From Hyaloperonospora brassicae (taxonomy: Eukaryota > Oomycota > Peronosporomycetes > Peronosporales > Peronosporaceae), in contig CANTFL010001332.1 in the NCBI GenBank assembly GCA_947650285.1, positions 62,001-126,000 of the forward strand: a stretch of 64,000 nucleotides of DNA, given 5' to 3'. The notes beneath the pieces are model-generated. The model ran no database searches. It saw only the letters and a program-made list of their open reading frames with translations, and was not told the origin of the DNA. Both the position numbers and the translations under genes were made by a program. Of the stretch, positions 1 through 10,766 are shown one piece after another. Positions within the stretch are counted from its first letter, which is position 1, and every line of letters starts with the position of its first letter.

Positions 1-56
1 GCCGCGTGCACACTCTGACTTTGGCTACAGTTTACAGTACATTGCGGTGCACGTAC

Positions 57-226
57 CCGAGGTAGAACGTGACTTCCCGCAGCAAATGGCGAAAGATACG
101 ACTGTCGGTGCGTTCGTCGCGCAGCTTGGTGAGCTTGTGACGCAGCACGGGGTGCGTGGCGCACCAGACTTTGCTTCCAGGCGCAAGGCCGTATTTTTCA
201 TTGTCCACGCGCGTGTCGGTCTTCAT
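57..226 (-). CDS. UPRT: Uracil phosphoribosyltransferase, 5' exon (partial)
   Basis: This is the N-terminal exon of a uracil phosphoribosyltransferase, the cytosolic pyrimidine-salvage enzyme that makes UMP from uracil and PRPP. The visible 56 residues contain HPVLRHKLTKLRDERTDSR followed by FRHLLREVTFYLG. This matches the conserved start of the Upp/UPRT fold (HPLVxHKLxxLRDxxTxxxxFRxLxxExxxLLxYEA). The open frame runs into a stop soon after, but a good donor (GTACGT, first intron base 56 on the minus strand) lies just before it and splits a Gly codon, so the gene continues left of the window. The Met at 226 is the only in-frame start in this exon; an upstream exon is possible. The PRPP-binding and uracil-binding motifs lie outside the window. 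The neighbour is a same-strand SDR gene about 350 bp upstream. Confidence 0.75.
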
Positions 227-575
227 CGCGTCGGATCGCTTCGCTCTTGACGGCCGCTGCGGTCTGGACAGTCGTTTCGATACTGGCGGACTGGATATCT
301 ATTGTACCCACTTTGACGCAAAGTGAGCTGTTCAGCGTCACCAATGCGAAACATATGGACATCTGAGACTGCTTTCAGCCAATGAGGAGGCGGCAGGACG
401 ACCAACTTCAACTTGAATCGTCAGATCACGTGCGCAGTCCGAAACTCAACCCTGTTTTTGTATTATACATGTACACGCGCAGCAAAAAGTGTTTTAATCC
501 GTTGCTGCAGCAGTGCGTACTGCACTAAACGTCGTGCATGCGCCATCTGCCGCGCTGCGATCGCTGATCTATCGA
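227..575. other. Intergenic region upstream of UPRT
   Basis: This gap lies between the 3' end of the SDR gene and the UPRT start and probably holds the UPRT promoter. I see a CCAAT motif (inverted relative to UPRT) near 375 and a CACGTG palindrome at 427-432. There is no other gene. Confidence 0.4.
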
Positions 576-2489
576 CTACCACTCGGTCTCGTGGAAGTCC
601 TTGAGGAATTTGCCAAAAACGGTCTCGTCGGAATTGTAGCCGACGAAAATGGGGTCCAGCACGCGTGCTGCAGCATCGATCTCGTCAATGGGCGTCTGGA
701 AGTCGTGCGCTTCTGCGTACGCATGGGCCTTAGCCAGTGGGTTCTCGTCGTTGATCCAGCTGAAGACAAGAGGCGCACACACAAACAAACAAAGTCGACC
801 ACGTGAGAACAAAAGTCAGCACATATCGCAGTTGACAACGTCGGAGCCATTGACGTACCCCGTGTCGACCGAGTTCATGTAGATGCTTCGCTTGCTCAGG
901 TCCTCGGCGCACGTACGAGTCATCATATTAAGCGCAGCCTTCGCCATGTTTGTGTGCGGGTGGTTCGGCGTCTTGTATCGGTAAAACTTGCCCTCCATGG
1001 CGCTCACGTTGACAATAAACTTCTTCTCGTGCTTGCCGCTCTTTTCCAGCATAGGCACCAGGCGATTGTTCATGATGAAAGGCGCCAGTGTGTTGATGGC
1101 AAACACTTCGGCCACTTCCGGAGTAGCGACTTCGCCCATACGGAGCAGCCAAGAATTGCGCGAGCGGAGATCCAACTGCTGTCCATTCACGTCCACCATG
1201 CCCTCAGGAAAGGCCTCGGCGTTGTCGTCAGAGTGGTCGTCACCTGCGATCATAGGCACCTGCGACTTCATTGCCGACGACATGACAACACTGCCACCTG
1301 TATTGACCGTCTTCGCATCCGACGCCGGGAGCGCCAACGATTTCAGGTGCCCTTCAAACTCCTGTTGATGGTGCATAAGCGTCTGAACCTCTTTCGGACT
1401 CGCCTCGAGCGCCTTCATCTCCTTATCCGCGAGGAACTTGTAGTACGTCGGCGGTCGACGCACTGTCTGACAAGCATTGTGCACAATCATGTCCAGACGA
1501 GAGTACCGTCGGACGACAAAGTCGCAAAACTGCTCCAAGTGGACCAGGTCACGGAAATCAATGCCGAAAATCTGAAGACGATCCTTGAACGTCGCAAACT
1601 CGGGGTGTTTCGCAAAGCGCTCGGCTGCGTCTTTTGGGAAGCGCGTGGTAGCAATGACTGCTGCTCCTCCTAACAACAGCTTCACGGTCGTCTGGAAGCC
1701 AATCTTCACACGAGCTCCCGTGATCAGCGCCACTTTTCCGCGCAGGTCAGCTGACTGAAAGCGCTTGGAAAAGTTCAGCTCGGCACAACGCGGACAGAGC
1801 TGGTCGTAGAAGTGGTGGATCTTGTCGAATCGACTCTTGCACGTGTAGCACGAGCGAAACCCTAGCAATGCACTCGCCTCCTTCTTGTCGGCCGCCGCCT
1901 TTTCCTCGCGAGCTTGTTCTGCCTCATCAGTGCAGAGCTTCTGCAGCTTTGGCTCTGGCCCGTTCATCAGGAACTCTGCAGAGTGGCACACGTCTTCGCC
2001 CGCTACGCCGTCGGCAATCATAGGCAGTGCTGCCGCAGCGTCGTCCCCTTGCAGCAGCAGCGACTCGAGCTTTGCGAGCCGTTCCCGACGCAACGTCGAG
2101 CTGTTAATGTGGCGGCGGTCGTGCATCTTGCGCTGGTTGTACCGCGCACGTTTCTCTTCACGGATCGCCTTGTCTTCGAGGTACTTTTTGCGTCCAACGC
2201 CGCCAAACTTGCGGTCTTCCATGTACTCTGACACGGGCGCCAGTTTCTTTCGCAGTACGCGAAAGTTGCGTTGCTCGAGCAGCTCTTTGCGCTGGGCCAG
2301 CACGTCTAGCACCTTCAACATGCTCCTGAGCTCCTCGTCCGTGAACGGCATTTCCTCCTCGCACGTCTGCGGCCCACACGGCGCCGCAGAGGTCTCCATG
2401 GCCGTCTCGGCCGTCTCAATGGCCACGTCTGTCGTCTGCATTGACGATTTTTGAATGGCGCTGAAGAGCTCCGGTACGATTGGAAACAC
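576..2489 (-). CDS. Zinc-ribbon short-chain dehydrogenase/reductase-like protein, two exons
   Basis: A Rossmann-fold SDR relative of about 604 residues. Exon 1 is 2489-859, the intron is 858-760 (GTACGT...CTTCAG) and exon 2 is 759-576. Splicing rebuilds SVDTG-WINDENP, which is collinear with SDR proteins, and the total length is a multiple of three. Order: a charged N-terminal region (about 1-210), a CxxC...CxxC zinc ribbon (CYTC and CPRC about 17 residues apart), then the SDR domain. The nucleotide-binding motif is TGARVKIG instead of TGxxxGIG. The helix that normally carries YxxxK reads TNMAK, so Lys is kept but the catalytic Tyr is Thr. The NNAG motif reads HNAC. The protein may therefore bind a dinucleotide without classical SDR catalysis. 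Start choice is uncertain; Met at 2441 is an alternative. It shares a divergent promoter with the small gene at 2638. The gene is recognised by family, not by function. Confidence 0.85.
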
Positions 2490-2637
2490 CGCATCGTTTC
2501 GCGCTCGGTGATTGGCTCGTTATGATCAGGTGCGGTGCAGCAGGTATACAGGGGCACATACGTACGTACGTACGTGTGTGTATAGTATACACCATTCGTG
2601 GTGTTCTTATCGCACAGAAACGCGCAAGAGAGACGAC
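2490..2637. promoter_or_regulatory. Divergent promoter between the SDR gene and the small gene
   Basis: A gap of 148 bp separates two divergent starts. It contains a CCAAT box in SDR orientation (ATTGG at about 2510), an ACGT microsatellite (about 2565-2578), a TATAGTATAC segment and an initiator-like CACCATTCG near 2590, about 48 nt before the ATG at 2638. The oomycete initiator consensus is TCATTYY, so this match is imperfect. Shared regulation of the two genes is inferred from spacing only. Confidence 0.4.
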
Positions 2638-3010
2638 ATGTCGTTGGGTGCGTTCGTCGCTGGTGTGGCGGTCGGGGGACTGCGCTACGGTGCGGTCAAG
2701 CTCCAGCTGCAGGAGCGGGAGGACGTCGTGTTGTACTCGGCGAGACAGGTCAAGGAGAGCTTCAGTGGGCATGGCCATGTACGTCGAGGCACTTGCTCGG
2801 TCGGTCGTTGTTACGCTATACACACGTGCGTATAGTAACGAATGGATGGATGCTATGCTGCTTTTGTCGCGCCAGACGCAGCTCAATTATTGTCGGTATG
2901 AAGCACTGCCAAGTCGGGAGCATGTATACTACACGTACGTGCGTGAAGGGTGGAACGCCAAGGTGCTGGCGCTCCGTACGAAGATGGACGAGGGCTTTTC
3001 GACCAAGTAA
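2638..3010 (+). CDS. Small two-exon membrane protein (MICOS Mic12/Mic13-like?)
   Basis: A predicted protein of 92 residues. Exon 1 is 2638-2778 (47 codons) and ends at a GTACGT donor; exon 2 starts after an AG at 2874-2875 and ends with TAA at 3010. Both exons are in phase 0. The N-terminus (AFVAGVAVGGLRYGAV) is a short glycine-rich hydrophobic segment. The C-terminal half has an amphipathic stretch with YVREGWNAKV. A short N-terminal membrane helix and a conserved Y-V-x-E-x-W-N segment resemble small cristae-organising proteins of the Mic12/Mic13 type, but this is only a shape argument. A second acceptor 6 bp downstream keeps the frame. The coding nature is supported by phase-compatible splicing and codon use, not by a named family. 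Confidence 0.5.
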
Positions 3011-3166
3011 GAGAGAGCGAGGAACGTGGTGGAGGAGGTGCTTGTCCACCCTCTGGGTTTGCACGCTAGGGGAGGGAGGGAATGCTGACGACGAAGGAGA
3101 AGGAATGGATGCTGAGGTTCTGGTGGACACGATGCCGCAGGTCAAGGGACGTAGAGCTTGTAGGTC

Positions 3167-6124
3167 TTACTCGACAATCGGAAGTCGATGGCGCTCCATG
3201 ACCAGCGTGTTCTCTACCATCTGAGCCTGCGTGTCCTGCGCCTGCTGTACGAGCTGTTGTAGTTTGCTCTGGAAGTAATCGACACGAGCTTTTCCGACCC
3301 TGGAGGTGCCACTGTTCGTGAACGCGGGAGTGCTGTTCGTCTCGACATCTACGACGTCGTATTCCTTGTATCGGTAGTCCTCGTCAACGCCGTCCTTGTC
3401 GTGACTGTCTCCATCAATGCGTTCGATGGTCAGCCACTGTGGGTCCGACTCCTGGATGTCCACGCTGGGACGAAGCGCTGGTTCCGACCGACGTGGCGGA
3501 ATCAAGGACGCCTGCAAGAAGGTTCGCAAATGAATCTCCTGTCGCCGTTCGTCGGCGGCCATCATAGCTTCTTCAGTGCACACCTGAAGCGCTTGCAAGG
3601 TCTTCTTCATCGACAGATCGTCATCTCGGCCTCGACTTGTTTTGGCGTCAAAGACGGCCAGCGCACCATAGCGGTAGTGCTCGTTGGTGTTGACGAGCGG
3701 CACGCCAGCGTAAAATCTCGCTCGTTGTGACCCCATGACGATCGGCAGCTGCCGGAAGTCGTATCCCGACGGGTGAATCGATGACTCGTCAAGCGCCCAG
3801 GTATTCCGTGTCACAACGGGCGTCTGCAACTGAAGCACGGGCTCGCAGCACCGCAAGTTTGCCGTAGTGATCTTCATGAGCTTGGCACAGCCTCGTACTT
3901 TCAGGTACGAAACGGTGGATCCTGCTGCCTCGACGTCATCTTGCTGGCCTTCGTCTTGTTCAGTCGTGCGCGTGTACAGCGTCAAGGCAACGAATTGGGA
4001 GTTTCGCACGGAGGCGGCAGTCTCGCAAAGCTTGAGGAAAATGTCCTCGTACACGTCTGGCGTCTCAAAGCTTCGGTGACTCCACGGTCGATTGTTCAGC
4101 CGGATCAGTGTGCAGATCCCTGTCATGGTGATGAGTGGCTCGTGGTTGCCATCGCTGTTGTCTGCGCAAGTCATGTTTCTCCCATCTCCAGCTCGTAACT
4201 CACAACGCGAGGGCAACGGTGACGGCTCTTGGTTGCGAGAAGCAGAGAAGATGTTTGCAGAAAATGCGCGATGCACATCAACCTTTGAGATCGGGGGTCG
4301 TGCTGGATCCGAAGTACCGGACGCTGTTGTCAGGAACGGCCGCTCGATCGTTGATATCGTTCGGGAGCTTCTCGATGTGCTTGCAAAGTGCCAACTGTCG
4401 GACGCCGAAGACAACGCGCGTTGCGAACCACTCGATGCTGCGTCTTCGAACGTGTCCACATGATGCGCAGCACCTTCCGAAGCGGTCACGAAAAAGCTCC
4501 GCTCTGCCAGCACTGGCCATTCGCTTTCGTCGATGACGCTTCGGGCCATCTCTTCCCTCAGACTGCTGTTGCGTTGACGTCGACGAGTTTCCGAGAACGA
4601 AGACGTGGCCATGGGGTCCAGCATCGATTTTCCAGTCGAGCGGTCTCTTCGTACTGCGTCCCGACACCTTTGCAACGCTTGGGATGACACGCTCACTTCC
4701 GGATCACTGCGTGACGATACCTTTCGCTGGGAGGGCGAGTACGTCTGGTTGCAACGTGTACAGATCCGCAGCATCGCTGGACCCGATGTCGGTGAAGTCA
4801 CGTCCTTCTGCACCGAGCACTCGCGACAAATGACCTCTCCACACAGCCGACAGTGATGTCGTCGTCGCGTGAGTTGGCGGAATCGACGGCAGCAAACAAT
4901 GCACTGCTGTCGCTCGGCGTTGTTCACCCACTGCAACGAACGCAGCGACTCGAGATGTCGGACCATGCGGTACGAATCCACGGCATAGTTCAGTCGGCCA
5001 ATGTGCAGCGCCATTTGTCTTGCAACGGTCCGAAGCGCGTGGAACTGCCGGTCACTGCACTGGGTCAGCCGCAACGCAGCGCTTGACGCCGACTTCCGTC
5101 TGCGATCGGTGCGATCGCCTGCGCCAGCATCTTGCGCAATGTTCATGTAGAACACAACGTCTGTCCGGTCGCGGCGGGTGGTGGGGTACAGGAGGAACCC
5201 GCCAAGCGGCACGTTGCAGCGGACCAGTCGATGCGACTTGAGCAGCTCGGGACAGTGCCGTGTCTCGATCGAGCGAAAGAGTTTGTACGCCGCGGGCACG
5301 TCGTCCAGCGCGTGGAGGCCTTCCTGGCCATCGCTCTGCGCTCTCTCGTCGCACAACTCAGCAGCAGTGTCATCTCGGCACTGCTTCGTCTTGTACCGGC
5401 GGTCCATTGAAGTGTTCCTGGTCACCTCGTCGAGCGTGTGGCGCTTCGTGTACTCCTGCAAGCAAAAGTCGCAGTCGTGGACCGTGGGGTTGCTGCATCG
5501 ACACGTGAGCCAGCGGACCGCGAGGGTCTCCAAGCTGTCGTCGTTGCCCTCGCCCAGCAAGTCGGTAGGCGGCGTCGAGCTATGGCAGAGCACGGCCGTG
5601 TCCGTGACGAGAGGGCCGTAGATGATCCGAGTAAACGACCGATGAGCAGTGGCTACGGACGCGTCCAGAGCTCTGAGCACTGCGTTCAGCGGGGCGTCGA
5701 CCGTCGTACTGCTGCGCACGCTGTAGCTCGTCGGGCCACTCCCTCGTCTCCGTGTCAGGGCAGCCACCCGACTCGGCACGGACGACCGCCGCTTTGTCTC
5801 CTTCGTCTTGAGCGCTGAGGCGGCGTTCCCCGCGTGTTTTTCCCAGCAGCTCACGCTGGCAGACTGCTTTCGGGTCCGGTTGACCCGCGTCCAAGTCGAC
5901 GTGTGCGCTTCTTCGATCGGCGGTGGGGCCGCACACTCGGCCATCAGTTGCGTCAAGTGGGCCCGAGCCCACTGCATCCCACCCGCCTCTTCTTCGCTGG
6001 ACAAGCGGAACGGAACGGCATTGTGGAGGTCACCTACTGCTGCAGCTGCAGGACCTGGAGATGGTCTGAAATGGTCCAGTGCCTTGTCGCGGCGGCCGGT
6101 CGCTTCACGTGCCTCGTCCCTCAT
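3167..6124 (-). CDS. FYVE zinc-finger protein with N-terminal START-like and C-terminal GAF-like regions
   Basis: A single-exon protein of 985 residues. The FYVE domain lies at about 399-460: WVNN replaces WxxD, then CxxC, the basic RRRHHCRLCGEVIC core and the final CTRC. FYVE domains bind phosphatidylinositol 3-phosphate on endosomes, and the basic core needed for this is intact. Residues about 130-390 (SVRSSTTVDAPLNAVLRALD onward) resemble the START-like region found before FYVE in many oomycete proteins. Residues about 720-900 have a GAF-like pattern (YLKVRG..., RFYAGVPLVN..., GALAVFD). The middle is low-complexity and Ser/Arg-rich. The architecture is typical of the expanded oomycete FYVE family, whose roles are mostly unknown; endosomal lipid-dependent signalling is an inference. 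The start is the first Met in the frame. It is followed at 600 bp by the 3' end of the PSP1 gene on the same strand. Confidence 0.85.
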   Translation of the reverse strand: MRDEAREATGRRDKALDHFRPSPGPAAAAVGDLHNAVPFRLSSEEEAGGMQWARAHLTQLMAECAAPPPIEEAHTSTWTRVNRTRKQSASVSCWEKHAGNAASALKTKETKRRSSVPSRVAALTRRRGSGPTSYSVRSSTTVDAPLNAVLRALDASVATAHRSFTRIIYGPLVTDTAVLCHSSTPPTDLLGEGNDDSLETLAVRWLTCRCSNPTVHDCDFCLQEYTKRHTLDEVTRNTSMDRRYKTKQCRDDTAAELCDERAQSDGQEGLHALDDVPAAYKLFRSIETRHCPELLKSHRLVRCNVPLGGFLLYPTTRRDRTDVVFYMNIAQDAGAGDRTDRRRKSASSAALRLTQCSDRQFHALRTVARQMALHIGRLNYAVDSYRMVRHLESLRSLQWVNNAERQQCIVCCRRFRQLTRRRHHCRLCGEVICRECSVQKDVTSPTSGPAMLRICTRCNQTYSPSQRKVSSRSDPEVSVSSQALQRCRDAVRRDRSTGKSMLDPMATSSFSETRRRQRNSSLREEMARSVIDESEWPVLAERSFFVTASEGAAHHVDTFEDAASSGSQRALSSASDSWHFASTSRSSRTISTIERPFLTTASGTSDPARPPISKVDVHRAFSANIFSASRNQEPSPLPSRCELRAGDGRNMTCADNSDGNHEPLITMTGICTLIRLNNRPWSHRSFETPDVYEDIFLKLCETAASVRNSQFVALTLYTRTTEQDEGQQDDVEAAGSTVSYLKVRGCAKLMKITTANLRCCEPVLQLQTPVVTRNTWALDESSIHPSGYDFRQLPIVMGSQRARFYAGVPLVNTNEHYRYGALAVFDAKTSRGRDDDLSMKKTLQALQVCTEEAMMAADERRQEIHLRTFLQASLIPPRRSEPALRPSVDIQESDPQWLTIERIDGDSHDKDGVDEDYRYKEYDVVDVETNSTPAFTNSGTSRVGKARVDYFQSKLQQLVQQAQDTQAQMVENTLVMERHRLPIVE

Positions 6125-6730
6125 CGCCCGTCGCTTCGCTATCCAACAATGACCACCTCACTCGTCAGTGGCTTCCGTCTCTTCGCCCCACCTCCCACCA
6201 ACTCGCGAGCGACGTGTCCGTTGCCGACATTGGCGACAGTTTCTCGACACTGTGTGGACGAAACCGAGCGCTCGAGTGGCGCACCGCGCAGCAAAGCAAA
6301 GCGAGAAACGGACGTCGCTGGCGACACCTTTCGGGCGTCGAGTGGTTTGCCTTCGCTGCCGTTCGGATAGAGATACCAGTGCACGGAGGAGGAGACGGAC
6401 CCCCAGACTTCCTACGCGCGTTGAAGCAAAAACAGTCTATTGCGCGCAAACGTCGCACGTTAGAACACATCCGTCTAATTTGCTATCTAAAACGTCCTCT
6501 TCCTGCATCTTCTCGCTGCATCTGCTGCTGCTTCAAGTCTCGAAGCACGTCGTGCGTCTATTAGGCCGTTGACCTCGTAGGCTCGAGCTGTGCTGTTCAG
6601 TACCGTCCGACACCGATCGTCACAGCCCGTCTCGCGGCGACCGACCGACTGACTCTGGCTGGGCGAGTGATGTACTTGTACCCACGCATGAACGACTCCC
6701 CCCACTGCTGGCAGTGCTGCTTCAGAGCAG
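6125..6730. other. Intergenic region between the PSP1 gene 3' end and the FYVE gene
   Basis: About 600 bp without a convincing gene. It should hold the PSP1 terminator region and the FYVE promoter. Several overlapping frames are open on both strands because the region is GC-rich, but none shows a domain or a credible start. Confidence 0.4.
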
Positions 6731-9539
6731 TTACCGACTCTCGGACTCACATCCCGGTTTCTTGCCTGACGGAACGACCTGTTGCAGCCAGATGCGCGTC
6801 TTGTAGATCGCAAAGAGGTCACGAACGAGTTCCCGAAAGTCAATTCGCCTATATCGACAAGCACGGGCATCAGATACACTACGCGCACGCAAGTGACCAC
6901 CTCGGAGCACCATCACGTACCGGTCGGCTTCGAAGAAAAACGTCAGCTTGTGACGGTCAAACTGGTACTCCGCGTCAATCACATTCATGGGAAGCAGGCG
7001 CTGACGCACTTTGCTCCTGCATACTTCAAACACCTCGTACTCCTCTTTACGCTGCAAACAAACAACAACCGTCACATCTCTCTCACCGTACTTACGTTCG
7101 GCGCACACACATCAATACCCAAACGCAAAAGTCTTACCTGTCCGTTCAGCACCTCTAGTTCACGCTGGCTTGCTACACATATAATCTTCTTCGTCGGCAG
7201 GTCATGGCGCTTGCCACGCCCCGTGCACTCCTCACCTGCGCTTCCCGTTTCATTCACCGGAAACCCCTTCGACACGTCGGTAATGCGCCGTACAATGCGC
7301 CCAATGTCTTCTCCACGATCCGCTTCGACCTGTATGTACGACCAAACTTCTTGTGAGCGGCCAGAACATCGTCGCAGAGACTATAGGTACCAGAGTATAC
7401 CTTGACGTAATCACCAGGCTTGTACGCTGCACGACCAGCAAACACTTCCTTCCGTCCCCGTTTGAACTCCACATCATAGTACGCTTCCGGAGGCGGGCGC
7501 GGAAAATGGCTAGCACCATTGCCACCTGCGGGTCGCACATCTGGCGGGAGCGGGGGCGCCGTATCCATACGTCCACGTGACCAATCGAAGGCCACACCGG
7601 CCGAGTTGCTACGACTCAGAGATGGACAGTATTCCATTGGAGGCGCTGATGCAAAAAGCTGTACTCCCTCCATCGATTGGCTACGAACTTGGCGCGCAGA
7701 CGGATAGCTTCCAAACTCCATGCTGTACGAGCGCATCACACGACCCGCGCTCCCCTGGCGTGGTGGCACTTCCTGTTGATCACCGGTGTACGAATCCGGG
7801 TACGACGGAATTGTAAACGCATCAGAGTACCGGCGGTACGGCACTGGCGGCCCGTACTGAATGAGCAGATTCCACACCACGATCATAAGTAACATGAGTG
7901 ACTGAGGTGACGCTTGACAAGCCGAGATGTAAAGCAAACCTGATACTGGCGTATGGAAGGATCCGTCCGAATGCTCCCGCGCGGAGGACGAACGCCAGCG
8001 GGCAGTGACTGTAGTTGTCCCGGTGGCATCATGCCACTTCCAGCATGGAAACTGCGAAGTGACTGTGGCAGATCCTGTGCCATCATTGGCGGTGGCTGCT
8101 GTAGCTGCTGCTGGTGGAGAGGCATGGAGCCGAACTGCTGCTTGCCAAAGGGGTCGTGTACCGAAGCTCCATACGTCGCCGAGTATGAAAACGACCGCGC
8201 ACGTAGCCGTTGATACGGCTCCTGTGGAGGAGGTAGTGGCGGGCTTACTTCGTCACGCCGACCCAGTGTAAAGTCCATCGACGACGCGCGCGTGTCCTTA
8301 GTCAACCTGCTTTCACCCAGCGCAATGACCACATCGAAACACATTAGCGTTCAGAGCAAACCCGTCGCAAACGACAGTCTTCGACTCACCTGGGATGGCC
8401 TTGGTACTTGTCATCGTACTGGTTGCCCGCGTCGCTGTACAGTGGCCAGAACAACGCCATCCACGTCAAACGCAAGCACAGCCAGACTCAAGTCACAACA
8501 TACCCACGTACGTCGATAGCAGCGAGCCCACGCTCTCATCGTGAAACGAGTCGACCTGCTCTCCGTCCCTGTTGTTCAGCGACGTGCCAAAGCGTGGCGA
8601 CGTCATCAGAAACTCTTCGTCTTGCAATTGCCACGTCTGTGCATCTTTCTGGCTCCCGAGCACGGGCGACTTGACGTGAAGGAGCGAGCTCGTCAGGCTT
8701 CCACTCCCACTGTCCACACTGATGCTCCGCGGTGGACGCGGGAGCTGCGACAGCACAGGGAGACACGACTCGGCATACATTGGATCCACTGGCGGAGGCG
8801 GCGCCCCCGACACTGAACCCAGTAGCACGTTCTGCATGGACGACGCACGTCCTTTGAGCTGCTGTTGCTGCTGCTGCTGTTGGTCGTCCTCTGACGACGA
8901 CGAGTCGTAAAACGACGAGCCCGACGACGACAGGCACGAGCCCACGACTCCTCGATACCCGGCCACGTGCTGGAGCTTCTCTTCCGTGCCCTGTTCCGTG
9001 CTTCCCTTGTCCACCAGAGCACTGCGCCCCCTTTGGTCCCGACGTGTAGCCACGTCCGGCAGCAGAGCGCGACTCGGTCGACCCGTGGGCGTCTCCGACA
9101 GCGGCGACGTGGCCGCTGACGAGTTCGACGGCGGCGGCGACGCCACGCGACGACCCAATGGGCGCCAGACGTCGACCGACTGCGGCAGCGACGGCGACAG
9201 CGCTTCGTTCATCGACATCCCGCGTGGCTTTGCCGCCCGACGGGTGCGCAGGGGGTCGTCGCTCGACTGCTGTTGCTGGACGGTACCGGTGCGTTTGGGG
9301 GGCGAGTGCGCGCGCGACAGGGGCGGCGACGCTTCTGGATCGGCCGTCGTCGACAGCGCCATCATACTCGACGACAGGAACGCGGTCCACTCCTCTTGCG
9401 AAGAGGCGCCGCCGCGGGGGTCGACGACGTCGAGCGACGAGTGGCGCGGGCGGTGCATTGCCGTCGCGCGCTCACTGTCGGTGCGGCGCTCTGCTTCCTC
9501 GAGCGCTTCTCTGTTGAGGTCAAGGAATCCGTCGGGCAA
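6731..9539 (-). CDS. PSP1 C-terminal domain protein, seven exons
   Basis: Spliced model on the minus strand: 9539-8512, 8434-8390, 8306-7940, 7856-7401, 7329-7138, 7051-6921 and 6848-6731. All introns have GT/AG ends, and the exons sum to 2337 nt (778 residues plus stop) without a frame break. The first 600 residues are low-complexity and disordered (poly-Q, poly-S and Pro-rich). The C-terminal part is a full PSP1 domain: VEFKRGRKEVF, YVK-VEADRGEDIG across an intron, LPMNVIDAEYQFD, KLTFFFEAD and RIDFRELVRDLF. The PSP1 domain is shared by bacterial YaaT-like proteins and eukaryotic PSP1/RBP16-associated types and is linked to RNA regulation or signalling complexes. The exact role here is unknown. 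It is divergently arranged with the phosphodiesterase gene across a repeat-rich spacer. Confidence 0.85.
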
Positions 9540-9952
9540 TCGGTCAATCGGTCGATTGATTCGTCAGTCGGTCACAGTCCGTTGAGCTTTTTGCTTTGAA
9601 GTTGCGCGCGTGCAGTCGGTCCCTCGCTGACTTGACGTTTGTATGGTAAGGTCTGCCCCTGTTATCTTCTTCTTCTTCTTTCTCTCCTCTTCTCCTCCTT
9701 TTTCGTTTTCTTCGTTTTCTTCTTCTTCTTCTTTGACGTTGGGAGCCCGTTGCGACATAGAAAGATCAAGTGCGCGAGGTCTCGCGGGAGGCAAAATATG
9801 GAATCTCAGTGGAAGGAAAGGAGAGCACGAGAGACCGCTGCGCGAAAGCGCTTGGAAAAAGACCTGCAACAGGCGCAGAGGCCGTTATAAGCAGTGGGCG
9901 ATGTGCAGTCGAGACAGAGCCACTTTGGCAGAGACATATTCGTCTGTGTATA

Positions 9953-10013
9953 TGGATAGATAGATACAGATAGATAGACATGTGTGTATGTGTATGTATG
10001 TGTGTGTGTGTGT
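9953..10013. repeat. TAGA / TG microsatellite
   Basis: TAGATAGATA-type units pass into TGTG(TA)TG and then a pure TG run. It is a simple-sequence tract in the PSP1/PDE spacer. Confidence 0.9.
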
Positions 10014-10541
10014 GGTCAGCTGTCCTTTGCTCGTGTTCCGAGGGACAAAGCAGAAGCGGACGATTGCGGGACACAATGTGTGCGTGTGATCGATATCGAT
10101 CGTATCGACAGGTCGACGACGTGTGTTGTGATGTAACTTCTGCTGCCTCTTTGGCGGTCGATCGAAGACGGAAAGCTTCGTCACGCCTAGAGACGCGAAC
10201 CTGTCCGACCTGCAACAAGCGAACGCCCTTCTGTGCCTTTCAGTTGTAGACGTGCGCTGTCAAGCAGCAGACACTCGTCCTCTACGTTGTCAGTTGGGTG
10301 TTGGTACGCACTCGAACACACACGAGACGATCGGTAGGCGGAGGAATCACTATGAGGACGAGGGACGTGTCAAGAAACACACATGCGGACGTGTGGAGGA
10401 CGCACAAATCAGTGGACCGACACCGTCACAGGCTCCAAGCGATACACTGCCAGCAACTCGCAGACCTTCGCACGCGCTGCTGCGATACATTCGGTCAAAC
10501 TGCGTGAAAAGCCACAACCTGCGACCAGCCCCCGTTCGATT

Positions 10542-10577
10542 CACCCAAACACCCAAACACCCAAACACCCAAACACA
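10542..10577. repeat. CACCCAAA tandem repeat, period 8
   Basis: About four and a half copies of CACCCAAA are followed by an AC run and ATATGTG. It is not the oomycete telomere unit (CCCTAAA). Confidence 0.85.
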
Positions 10578-10695
10578 CACACATATGTGTACATATATCC
10601 AAATAACCTCACGTCAAGCCCAACAGGTGTCTCTTGTTTTCAGACGCTTTGGTCGGAGCAATTGCTTACGCCGAAACGGTCGTCCGGGCTGCTCA

Positions 10696-10696
10696 C

Positions 10697-10766
<70 letters not shown>
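10696..10766. repeat. CTGT microsatellite
   Basis: About 17 uninterrupted CTGT units lie about 240 bp before the phosphodiesterase ATG. The array keeps a frame open by chance, giving Cys-Leu-Ser-Val repeats; that frame is not a gene. Length polymorphism between isolates is likely. Confidence 0.95.

Noticed and set aside
816..858. SDR protein ending at the stop at 816
   Set aside because: That end is intron sequence; splicing to 759 restores the conserved WINDENP...DEIDAAARVLDPIF tail and keeps the frame.
954..1673. 239-codon plus-strand frame
   Set aside because: It is the antisense shadow of the SDR gene. The SDR motifs on the other strand explain the codon pattern.
10542..10577. Interstitial telomere repeat
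   Set aside because: The unit is CACCCAAA, not the oomycete telomere unit CCCTAAA.
10696..10766. CRISPR-like array
   Set aside because: It is a pure tetranucleotide run without spacers, in a eukaryotic genome.
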